Assembly: GCA_964035575.1 (NCBI GenBank)
Contig: OZ037846.1
Span: 337,501-401,500, forward strand
DNA length: 64,000 nucleotides
Source of the DNA: Rhynchopus sp. YZ270_cl-10
Taxonomy: Eukaryota; Euglenozoa; Diplonemea; Diplonemida; Diplonemidae
Direction of reading: 5' to 3'
Positions 29,280 through 39,900 of the stretch are shown here, one piece after another (position 1 is the first letter of the stretch; every line of letters starts with the position of its first letter). The translations under genes were made by a program, and so were the position numbers. The notes beneath the pieces were generated by a model. It was not told where the DNA came from and searched no databases. It saw nothing but the letters and a program-made list of their open reading frames with translations.

Positions 29280-31010
29280 CTACTTCACGGAACACATCTG
29301 AGAGCAACACACAACACTGCACGTCCCAGAAGGAACTGCGTGTGCTGGTGTGCCAACCCCTCCCGCAGCTGTCCATGCCTCAGCAACGTCAAGGTCAGAC
29401 TGCTCACCACGCAGGTACCCACGCACGGCAATGTTGTACTCCTCCCAATGCTTCTTCCCACCTATCATGTACATCCACTCGTCAACTGCTCCTGCTGGAT
29501 CACTTTGCTGATCCATCACTTCCGCCACAACCTGTGCCTCACAGCCAGAGGCAACCTCCACCTTGCACGGAAGCAGACGCAGCTGGTGTTCGCACTCAGC
29601 ATCGCTGAAGCACATCCTGTTGCACACCACATCACACCCCAGCATACGCCCCACACGTTCCAGCCCGTTCACATCACGCACAAGCTCCCCCACCATGCTG
29701 AACCGACGCATCACCTCGCAACCCATGTCACCACGCAGCACCTTCCCAGTCGCAACACCAGCATTCACCTTCTCACAAAAGCTGCTCGCACCCTTCAGAA
29801 GCAGGCTTGCTGCGTGCAGTGCAGATGTGGCATGTGTCGCACACTGCTTCGAGGCGTTGAACGAACAGTGGATCCTGTCCCCGATGAACACGTCCACCAT
29901 CCCACGTCTTGTCTCTGTTGCCTGCAGGGTCTTCAGGAGGAGAGTGGTGAAGAAGGAGGAGTAGGTCGCACTGTCCTTCTCCAGCAAATGCAGGGTGTCC
30001 TTCACGTTCAGTGTCAGCAGGGTTGTCTTTGCCGAGGACAGACCCAGTGGCACGTACATTGGCAAGTTCTCATTTCTCGAATGTGAGGACTCTGTGGATG
30101 TATCTGCTGTTTCTACCACGTCGCCGTCTTCACTATCTGCTTGCACCGTCTTTTCCACCTCATCCTGAAAAGGCAGACACGTCTTCGGGAGGTACGCTTT
30201 GTACATGCGCAGGTTCTTCTCCAGTCTCCACAGGGCAGCAGTCATCCCCTCAGGCAGGTCACCCCCATGCACGTCCAGCATCTCCGCCACCTGCTCCACG
30301 TCGTACCCCGCAAGAAGCGACGCAATCTCCTGCACAACGCTGATCGTGCGCCTCATTGACTCCTGCTCCTTCAGCAGATCGTGCGCAAACCTGCGTGTCA
30401 CGAAGAAGTCGATCAGGAAGACAGCAACAGTGGAAGTCAAGTCAATTGGGGGAAATGACGTCTTGCAGGGCAAGAACTCGCAGTCTACCTTTTCCTGAAT
30501 CAGCGCTCTCCTGCTGTGTTCACCTTCGTGCGGCAATGACCCAGGAAAGTCAAACAAGCCAAACCTTAAGGATTCCTCACATCCCATGAGAAACAACCAC
30601 ACCACTGTCGCACCCACGAACCATACACTGTACCGTGATGGCACTTCCATCACAAGCAACATGTCCACAACCAGGATCAGCATTGGCCAGGCAAAGTAAC
30701 CAAAAGTGCGTGAGTCCAAATCCCACAAGCATATTGCAATGCCAACGAGGTACATGATGCCCACCACAAACGTGGTGTGCAGTTGCTTCTTGCACAGCAC
30801 CTTAACGATGGCGACCAACGCAGCTGTGACGATTATGCAAGTCCCAATTTTGAAAACAATCTGAGGCTGAACGTCACTCTGCTCCTGAAGCAAAGTGGCA
30901 AGAGTAGTAGCAAATACTGTAACCACACAGAACACAAACATGATGGTGCGCTTCTTCACCTCGTCAGCACTGAGAGACCCGTCAATGGTCAGTGCGCTGT
31001 TCAGGCACCG
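29280..31010 (-). CDS. Six-helix membrane nucleotide-cyclase-like protein, copy 2
   Basis: 576 aa from the conserved ATG at 31010. Same architecture as copy 1: six hydrophobic helices, a coiled helical linker, a variable segment and a degenerate class III cyclase-like domain. It is close to copy 1 over most of its length; differences cluster in the loop after helix 5, helix 2-3 residues and the segment after LPFQD, which here reads EVEKTVQADSEDGDVVETAD. The 5' flank (GTGGAGCAGGGGTGTGTGG on the plus strand) is also conserved and probably contains the promoter. This is the cleanest intact copy of the tandem group. Confidence 0.72.
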   Translation of the reverse strand, partial: RCLNSALTIDGSLSADEVKKRTIMFVFCVVTVFATTLATLLQEQSDVQPQIVFKIGTCIIVTAALVAIVKVLCKKQLHTTFVVGIMYLVGIAICLWDLDSRTFGYFAWPMLILVVDMLLVMEVPSRYSVWFVGATVVWLFLMGCEESLRFGLFDFPGSLPHEGEHSRRALIQEKVDCEFLPCKTSFPPIDLTSTVAVFLIDFFVTRRFAHDLLKEQESMRRTISVVQEIASLLAGYDVEQVAEMLDVHGGDLPEGMTAALWRLEKNLRMYKAYLPKTCLPFQDEVEKTVQADSEDGDVVETADTSTESSHSRNENLPMYVPLGLSSAKTTLLTLNVKDTLHLLEKDSATYSSFFTTLLLKTLQATETRRGMVDVFIGDRIHCSFNASKQCATHATSALHAASLLLKGASSFCEKVNAGVATGKVLRGDMGCEVMRRFSMVGELVRDVNGLERVGRMLGCDVVCNRMCFSDAECEHQLRLLPCKVEVASGCEAQVVAEVMDQQSDPAGAVDEWMYMIGGKKHWEEYNIAVRGYLRGEQSDLDVAEAWTAAGGVGTPAHAVPSGTCSVVCCSQMCSVK

Positions 31011-31139
31011 CATCGTTGGGCTTTTGATCCTCACAAACCTTTGCTATGTGTGGAGCAGGGGTGTGTGGATGTGTGTTGTGTGCACTGGTGGGTGGTGTGG
31101 GTTCAGTGTTGGGAGATGGACGTAACCGCCACAATCAAA

Positions 31140-32160
31140 GGGGTACTTTGCACAGAACTTACTCCAACACTCAACACATAGGTGATTTTTATTAGTCCCC
31201 CATAGCCGCATACATGGTCAGCGAATCATTTATTCGAGCTATTCGCTTTCCAAAAAAGCGAATAAAAGCCTCGTTCGCTTTTTATTCACTTTATTCGCCT
31301 TATTCGCGAAAGCTAATATAAGGCCAATAACGCTTCGCTCGGTAGGGCTGGGTATAATTGGAGTGGGATGGGGTAGGGGTGTCCTATTTTAGGGGTAATT
31401 ATCGCGCAAGTGGGTATTAACCAAGTACCCAGGTACCCAGACCCACTCAGTGTCACATGACATGAAAGTGTGACCTTAAGTATATCCTAGACATAAGGGA
31501 ATGTGACACCGCAAACATTCCCACCAGACCTGTGTTCGTGCACTTTCGGCACAACGCCACAGACAGGCCAAACAGCGTTAGACTCAGAGGCAGTGTCAAC
31601 CATGAGTAAACTCCCAGCAACAAGGGGCGCCTTTTGGCGGGCGTTGTTGAGGGTATTTGGGGTGCAAAGTTTTCCACAATTTTGATGCGCGGGTACAGAA
31701 ATGTTGTCTTGTTATTTCATCTCTAGGACCGGGAAAACATGGCCACGGGTGCGAATGTAAATGTCAATCGCGTTTAACCACTGGGGATCACGCTACTACC
31801 ACCCGCGATGACTTGGATCAAAACGATAATTCAGAACAAAACAACACCTTGGCCCGTACACACTAAATTGCCGCGCTTCAAGAGCATGACCTGACAAAAG
31901 GAGCGTGAATTGCGCACTGGTTTTCTGGGGAACGCAATATTGTGCCTAGTCCTCTGCAAGCAGAAGAGAGACTTTCCTGAAGGTTTCCAAAGGTAGAATT
32001 GCTTTGCAACGCTATATGCTCCCTGGGTTAAAATGGCTACGGCAGTTACTGACGTTCCCACCAACACCAAGCAACACGGCTGCACCTGCAGCATGGCGCC
32101 TTTATCTTGGCGTCGTTGCCGCCCACGGTTGCGGGTATTGTTTTGGGACAAGCGAGGCAA
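31140..32160 (+). repeat. Spacer repeat between cyclase-like copies 2 and 3
   Basis: 31231-31320 is TTCGC-rich. 31320-31500 is unique, with a GTACCCAGGTACCCAGACCC stretch echoing 2970-3005. 31520-32110 is the second plus-strand copy of the spacer repeat, shorter than the first through small deletions (e.g. after 31895). Its end (about 32095-32140) again carries the GGCGTCGTTGCCGCCCACGG block. Confidence 0.75.
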
Positions 32161-32586
32161 CAGTGAGGCACGGGGTTATTTTGACTAAAATAGCAAAGAA
32201 GTGATCACAAATATGATTCTCCACCCCGCAGGGGGTCTGGCGAGTAGTTCCGAGGGGTTTTTGACATTTCTATATCATACGCTCAACGTCTTCGAAGCGC
32301 AGCAGCAGTGACGTTGCACACAGCACTGTTGCAGAAATACAAAAATACAGAGACTGATGCAGAGACGTGTCACAACGACGTCGTGCACTCTCGTTGGGTA
32401 AGAACACCACATTCTCATCTCGTTCATCACTCGATAAATGACGGTGGGCTTTACATTTCATGGAATCATGAATTCGACACAGATTGTTACTAAACTGGAC
32501 CAAACATTTCCCAAACACAGTTATCAAGAAAGGTCTGTTGAACGTGAAGCAAGTGCCAGATGTAAATCTGAGCAAACACAACAGTG

Positions 32587-34300
32587 CTACTTCACGGAAC
32601 ACATCCCAACACTGCACGTCCCAGAAGGAACTGCGTGTGCTGGTGTGCCAACCCCTCCCGCAGCTGTCCATGCCTCAGCAACGTCAAGGTCAGACTGCTC
32701 ACCACGCAGGTACCCACGCACGGTAATGTTGTACTCCTCCCAATGCTTCTTCCCACCTATCATGTACATCCACTCGTCAACTGCTCCTGCTGAAGCACTC
32801 AGCTGAGCCATCACTTCCGCCACAACCTGTGCCTCACAACCAGAGGCAACCTCCACCTTGCACGGAAGCAGACGCAACTGGTGTTCGCACTCAGCATCGC
32901 TGAAGCACATCCTGTTGCACACCACATCACACCCCAGCATACGCCCCACACGTTCCAGCCCGTTCACATCACGCACAAGCTCCCCCACCATGCTGAACCG
33001 ACGCATCACCTCGCAACCCATGTCACCACGCAGCACCTTCCCAGTCGCAACACCAGCATTCACCTTCTCACAAAAGCTGCTCGCACCCTTCAGAAGCAGG
33101 CTTGCTGCGTGCAGTGCAGATGTGGCATGTGTCGCACACTGCTTCGAGGCGTTGAACGAACAGTGGATCCTGTCCCCGATGAACACGTCCACCATCCCAC
33201 GTCTTGTCTCTGTTGCCTGCAGGGTCTTCAGGAGAAGAGTGGTGAAGAAGGAGGAGTGGGTCGCACTGTCCATCTCCAGCAAATGCAGGGTGTCCTTCAC
33301 GTTCAGTGTCAGCAGGGTTGCCTTCACCGAGGACAGACCCAGTGGCAGGCACATTGGCATGTTTGATACTTTCGAATGTGAGGACTCTGTGGATGTATCT
33401 GCTGTCTGTAAACTCACCCCCGTCGCTCTCTGAGTACATTCTGTCCACCTCATCCTGAAAAGGCAGACACGTCTTCGGGAGGTACGCTTTGTACATGCGC
33501 AGGTTCTTCTCCAGTCTCCACAAGGCAGCAGTCATCCCCTCAGGCAGGTCACCCCCATGCACGTCCAGCATCTCCGCCACCTGCTCCACGTCGTACCCCG
33601 CAAGAAGCGACGCAATCTCCTGCACAACGCTGATCGTGCGCCTCATTGACTCCTGCTCCTTCAGCACGTTGTGCGCAAACCTGCGTGTCACGAAGAAGTC
33701 GATCAGGAAGACAAACATAGTGGGAAACAGGCCAAGTGGAGGAAATGGTGTCTTGCAGGGAAGGAACTCGCAGTCTGCCTTTTCCAGAATCAACGCTCTC
33801 CTGCTGTGTTCACCTTCGTACGGGAACAACCCAGGAAGGTCAAACAAGCCAAACCTGAAGGATTCCTCACATCCCATGAGAAACAACCACACCACTGTCG
33901 CACCCACGAACCATGCACTGTACCGTGATGGGACTTCCATCACAAGCAACATGTCCACAACCAGGATCAGCATTGGCCAGGCAAAGTAACCAAAAGTGCG
34001 TGTGTCCAAATCCCATAAACAGATTCCAATGCCAATGAAGTACATATAGCCCACCACAAACGTGGTGTGCAGTTGCTGCTTGCAGAGCACCTTCACAATG
34101 CTAACGCACCCAGCTGTGACGACGATGCAATACCCGATTTTGAAAACCATCTTAGTCTGCATGTCGCTCTGCTCCTGAAGCAAAGACACAAGCAATGAGG
34201 TTGAAACTGAAACCAGACAGAACGCAAACATGATGGTGCGCTTCTTCACCTCGTCAGCACTGAGAGACCCGTCAATGGTCAGTGCGCTGTTCAGGCACCG
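32587..34300 (-). pseudogene. Six-helix membrane nucleotide-cyclase-like protein, copy 3 (frameshifted)
   Basis: Membrane half and linker are open from ATG 34300 to about residue 285 (LPFQDEVDRMYSES). Then the frame shifts: the cyclase-like half continues from about 33425 in another frame to the TAG at 32587. The break falls in the variable segment near the GGGGG run at about 33418-33422, where an indel of one or two bases would account for it. A 12-bp in-frame deletion near the C terminus removes four residues (GTCSVGMCSVK against GTCSVVCCSQMCSVK). Catalytic-domain sequence is otherwise nearly identical to the other copies. Either a recent pseudogene or a sequencing error at a homopolymer; the sequence cannot tell. 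Confidence 0.75.
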
Positions 34301-34429
34301 CATCGTTGGGCTTTTGATCCTCACAAACCTTTGCTATGTGTGGAGCAGGGGTGTGTGGATGTGTGTTGTGTGCACTGGTGGGTGGTGTGGGTTCAGTGTT
34401 GGGAGATGGACGTAACCCGGTACTTTGCA

Positions 34430-35234
34430 CAGAACTGATCTAACGCTCAACATATGGGTGATTTTTTTAGTACCTGCCCCACCCCATTCACATGCCCCCC
34501 TCCCAAGATGAGAATAAGTCCCGCACCCCGCACCCCGCACCCCGCACCCCGCACCCCGCACCCCGCACCGAGAGTCAGGAAATGCAACCTGGAGGAGACC
34601 TACAGCGCGCATGCAACCAAACTCCAGGCCCAAAGGGTTGCAGTCACAGGAGTCCCACAACAACGAATGGACACGCTTCCTCAAAGCATGGTCGGAATAA
34701 CAAATATCAGTCCAAGAAAAGCACTTTGTGCATTACTTTAGCACGCTCCACGAGATTTGCAGGAACTGTTCACCGTACCCAACCTTGATACCCCGTACTG
34801 GGTGCTCCGCAAGGGCAGTAGTCTAGAGAAACTTGCAAAATGCTATTCAATAATTTACACTCAATCCCAAATTTTTGTCCAGACTGGGTATTTTTTTAAA
34901 TAAAGAACAACTATTCAAAACCGTAAAATTCTTGCTTTAATTGATTTTTCTGGTAAAACCTATGAACACGCAAAAAAAATCGACCAGATTCGTTGAGTGA
35001 CTAAAACCCAATCACCCATAGAGAGAGAGACCCAAAACGGTGATTTTCCCTGTAATTCCTTAAGGAATTGCCTTTGCCATTTGAAAAAATATTATGACCG
35101 CAAAAATGGCAACATGTAATCTGTGATGCTCAAAAGTGCAAAATTCTTGCTCCAATGGATTCTCCGGGTATACATTGTACCTGGAGAATATGCTCATATC
35201 ACTCTTCAGACCATCTGGGGTATGGTCACACACA
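34430..35234. other. No gene; (CCGCACC)n run
   Basis: 34518-34568 is about seven copies of CCCGCAC/ACCCCGC. 34910-34960 and 35130-35180 share GCAAAATTCTTGCT-like blocks. Nothing coding was recognised. Confidence 0.5.
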
Positions 35235-35635
35235 GGTAGTATACACAGTATTCACAGTATACACAGTGCTCACAGTATACACAGTATACACAGTATACAC
35301 AGTATACACAGTATACACAGTATACACAGTATACACAGTATACACAGTATACACAGTATACACAGTATACACAGTATACACAGTATACACAGTATACACA
35401 GTATACACAGTATACACAGTATACACAGTATACACAGTATACACAGTATACACAGTATACACAGTATACACAGTATACACAGTATACACAGTATACACAG
35501 TATACACAGTATACACAGTATACACAGTATACACAGTATACACAGTATACACAGTATACACAGTATACACAGTATACACAGTATACACAGTATACACAGT
35601 ATACACAGTATACACAGTATACACAGTATACACAG
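35235..35635 (-). repeat. (TATACACAG)n 9-bp array
   Basis: About 44 copies, with slightly different first units (TATTCACAG, TGCTCACAG). It is the reverse complement of the (CTGTGTATA) array at 22453-22680. Confidence 0.95.
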
Positions 35636-35645
35636 GGGATTGGGA

Positions 35646-36121
35646 GTACAGTACAGTACAGTACAGTACAGTACAGTACAGTACAGTACAGTACAGTACA
35701 GTACAGTACAGTACAGTACAGTACAGTACAGTACAGTACAGTACAGTACAGTACAGTACAGTACAGTACAGTACAGTACAGTACAGTACAGTACAGTACA
35801 GTACAGTACAGTACAGTACAGTACAGTACAGTACAGTACAGTACAGTACAGTACAGTACAGTACAGTACAGTACAGTACAGTACAGTACAGTACAGTACA
35901 GTACAGTACAGTACAGTACAGTACAGTACAGTACAGTACAGTACAGTACAGTACAGTACAGTACAGTACAGTACAGTACAGTACAGTACAGTACAGTACA
36001 GTACAGTACAGTACAGTACAGTACAGTACAGTACAGTACAGTACAGTACAGTACAGTACAGTACAGTACAGTACAGTACAGTACAGTACAGTACAGTACA
36101 GTACAGTACAGTACAGTACAG
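35646..36121 (+). repeat. (GTACA)n pentanucleotide array
   Basis: About 95 perfect units. It is the same unit and strand as the window-edge array at 1-630, and is separated from the preceding 9-bp array only by GGGGATTGGGA. Confidence 0.97.
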
Positions 36122-36841
36122 TGCGATTCACATATCAGACAAGATCTCGTTAGGCGTATACTTCTGGGCCTCGTTCACTTCATAAACCACAGATGCAATT
36201 TTTTGAGCCTACGACCCCACATTTAACTCATTTCGATCCGCAGATTTCAATCCCAAAAAATATTTCAAAAAAATATTTCTGGTGTGGCACCTTAACCGAT
36301 TCTCCGTGGTTCTACCCGTTGTCCCTCCGTAAAGGGGGGGTATGGATGTTGGAAAACAGGCCTTCATATGCACCTTCGGTTCAACGTCGCAGGCAGGCCA
36401 AACAGCGTTTTGAATTTGTTGTTTGTGAGCTACCCGCATGTGGAAGGCCCACTTCTCAGAATTCACGACATTTTTTCTCGACCCGATTGGTGGAGTACAT
36501 ATTTGTTATCACCGCCTGGTTACCCTACTGACACATTTTCAAAAGAATCTGCGTTAAAGAAAATCAGAATGCTCGATCTTCACGCGTGGGATAGTTTTTC
36601 ACCAGTATAAAGTACGGTGTGAACATCTCATATAATGGTGCACTCTCTCTGATCTCTTTGACCGGACATATGTGCAACACATGCACTCCTCCTCGCGTGT
36701 GCAGTTGATGAAGCTGTTGCAATCGTCTTCTCCATTGCAGTCTCAAGAGAAATACGTCTTACAGCAGACGAGTTCGGGGCTGGACATCCACTCAAATGCA
36801 GGACATGTCTCTAATGTCCTAATCCTGTGCACCAAGCACCA
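36122..36841. other. No gene; contains repeat fragment 36277-36420
   Basis: 36277-36362 is the inverted match of 22815-22905. 36365-36412 (GCACCTTCGGTTCAACGTCG, GCAGGCAGGCCAAACAGCG) resembles 4700-4725 and 31540-31575 of the spacer repeat. Otherwise no recognised feature. Confidence 0.45.
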
Positions 36842-36927
36842 CCCCAGGCGCTTCGCGGCGAAGGGCAGGCTTAGCCCAGCCCTTAGCCGCGAAGCGACTG
36901 GGGGGTCTGGGGGGCGGAGCCCCCCAG
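36842..36927. repeat. Two GC-rich hairpins at the satellite border
   Basis: 36842-36903 folds into a stem of about 24 bp with two mismatches (CCCCAG, CGCTTCGCGGC, AAGGGC paired with GCCCTT, GCCGCGAAGCG, CTGGGG) around a 12-nt loop. 36907-36927 is a perfect 9-bp stem (CTGGGGGGC/GCCCCCCAG) with a GGA loop. The first 408-bp satellite unit begins at 36928. Confidence 0.85.
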
Positions 36928-39900
36928 CGAAATTTTTTGACTTAACACTGCTTGTGCTTAGAAAACCCGAATTTTTTACCCTTCAAAATTGCATTTGAGG
37001 AACTCACAACGCGTCAAAACGAAAAGGTCGTTTTTGGCACTTTTAAAACCGGGCTCCGCTGAGTTCACCATATTTTTGCTCGATTTATTTAGTGGAGTAA
37101 CTAATTAGTAATCGTATTCTCGGACAAAAATTCGGGACGAGGTGTTAGATAATTCCTCTGTATTTTACTAAGGGAAAATCCCTAGTAAAATACAGGCAAA
37201 AATCCAGGTAAAAATCACTTTGTCTCGATTTTTTAGTAAAAATACAGGGTGCAACGAAACCAGAAAAAAACTTCGTCATTGGACGTTTCTGGGTTCCGAG
37301 CTTTTAACGCAAAAAAAAACCTATTTTTTTTTTCGCGAAATTTTTTGACTTAACACTGCTTGTGCTTAGAAAACCCGAATTTTTTACCCTTCAAAATTGC
37401 ATTTGAGGAACTCACAACGCGTCAAAACGAAAAGGTCGTTTTTGGCACTTTTAAAACCGGGCTCCGCTGAGTTCACCATATTTTTGCTCGATTTATTTAG
37501 TGGAGTAACTAATTAGTAATCGTATTCTCGGACAAAAATTCGGGACGAGGTGTTAGATAATTCCTCTGTATTTTACTAAGGGAAAATCCCTAGTAAAATA
37601 CAGGCAAAAATCCAGGTAAAAATCACTTTGTCTCGATTTTTTAGTAAAAATACAGGGTGCAACGAAACCAGAAAAAAACTTCGTCATTGGACGTTTCTGG
37701 GTTCCGAGCTTTTAACGCAAAAAAAAACCTATTTTTTTTTTCGCGAAATTTTTTGACTTAACACTGCTTGTGCTTAGAAAACCCGAATTTTTTACCCTTC
37801 AAAATTGCATTTGAGGAACTCACAACGCGTCAAAACGAAAAGGTCGTTTTTGGCACTTTTAAAACCGGGCTCCGCTGAGTTCACCATATTTTTGCTCGAT
37901 TTATTTAGTGGAGTAACTAATTAGTAATCGTATTCTCGGACAAAAATTCGGGACGAGGTGTTAGATAATTCCTCTGTATTTTACTAAGGGAAAATCCCTA
38001 GTAAAATACAGGCAAAAATCCAGGTAAAAATCACTTTGTCTCGATTTTTTAGTAAAAATACAGGGTGCAACGAAACCAGAAAAAAACTTCGTCATTGGAC
38101 GTTTCTGGGTTCCGAGCTTTTAACGCAAAAAAAAACCTATTTTTTTTTTCGCGAAATTTTTTGACTTAACACTGCTTGTGCTTAGAAAACCCGAATTTTT
38201 TACCCTTCAAAATTGCATTTGAGGAACTCACAACGCGTCAAAACGAAAAGGTCGTTTTTGGCACTTTTAAAACCGGGCTCCGCTGAGTTCACCATATTTT
38301 TGCTCGATTTATTTAGTGGAGTAACTAATTAGTAATCGTATTCTCGGACAAAAATTCGGGACGAGGTGTTAGATAATTCCTCTGTATTTTACTAAGGGAA
38401 AATCCCTAGTAAAATACAGGCAAAAATCCAGGTAAAAATCACTTTGTCTCGATTTTTTAGTAAAAATACAGGGTGCAACGAAACCAGAAAAAAACTTCGT
38501 CATTGGACGTTTCTGGGTTCCGAGCTTTTAACGCAAAAAAAAACCTATTTTTTTTTTCGCGAAATTTTTTGACTTAACACTGCTTGTGCTTAGAAAACCC
38601 GAATTTTTTACCCTTCAAAATTGCATTTGAGGAACTCACAACGCGTCAAAACGAAAAGGTCGTTTTTGGCACTTTTAAAACCGGGCTCCGCTGAGTTCAC
38701 CATATTTTTGCTCGATTTATTTAGTGGAGTAACTAATTAGTAATCGTATTCTCGGACAAAAATTCGGGACGAGGTGTTAGATAATTCCTCTGTATTTTAC
38801 TAAGGGAAAATCCCTAGTAAAATACAGGCAAAAATCCAGGTAAAAATCACTTTGTCTCGATTTTTTAGTAAAAATACAGGGTGCAACGAAACCAGAAAAA
38901 AACTTCGTCATTGGACGTTTCTGGGTTCCGAGCTTTTAACGCAAAAAAAAACCTATTTTTTTTTTCGCGAAATTTTTTGACTTAACACTGCTTGTGCTTA
39001 GAAAACCCGAATTTTTTACCCTTCAAAATTGCATTTGAGGAACTCACAACGCGTCAAAACGAAAAGGTCGTTTTTGGCACTTTTAAAACCGGGCTCCGCT
39101 GAGTTCACCATATTTTTGCTCGATTTATTTAGTGGAGTAACTAATTAGTAATCGTATTCTCGGACAAAAATTCGGGACGAGGTGTTAGATAATTCCTCTG
39201 TATTTTACTAAGGGAAAATCCCTAGTAAAATACAGGCAAAAATCCAGGTAAAAATCACTTTGTCTCGATTTTTTAGTAAAAATACAGGGTGCAACGAAAC
39301 CAGAAAAAAACTTCGTCATTGGACGTTTCTGGGTTCCGAGCTTTTAACGCAAAAAAAAACCTATTTTTTTTTTCGCGAAATTTTTTGACTTAACACTGCT
39401 TGTGCTTAGAAAACCCGAATTTTTTACCCTTCAAAATTGCATTTGAGGAACTCACAACGCGTCAAAACGAAAAGGTCGTTTTTGGCACTTTTAAAACCGG
39501 GCTCCGCTGAGTTCACCATATTTTTGCTCGATTTATTTAGTGGAGTAACTAATTAGTAATCGTATTCTCGGACAAAAATTCGGGACGAGGTGTTAGATAA
39601 TTCCTCTGTATTTTACTAAGGGAAAATCCCTAGTAAAATACAGGCAAAAATCCAGGTAAAAATCACTTTGTCTCGATTTTTTAGTAAAAATACAGGGTGC
39701 AACGAAACCAGAAAAAAACTTCGTCATTGGACGTTTCTGGGTTCCGAGCTTTTAACGCAAAAAAAAACCTATTTTTTTTTTCGCGAAATTTTTTGACTTA
39801 ACACTGCTTGTGCTTAGAAAACCCGAATTTTTTACCCTTCAAAATTGCATTTGAGGAACTCACAACGCGTCAAAACGAAAAGGTCGTTTTTGGCACTTTT

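Noticed and set aside
29277-30086. Plus-strand frames opposite the cyclase-like genes (up to 284 codons)
   Set aside because: Antisense shadows repeated in all four copies; His/Thr/Pro-rich with no domain.
1-36121. CRISPR array
   Set aside because: All tandem repeats are contiguous without unique spacers, and the context is eukaryotic.
35136-36185. 350-codon frames of HSIHSI / VYTVYT / STVQY repeats
   Set aside because: Products of 9-bp and 5-bp microsatellites without stops; no start context or flanking coding sequence.
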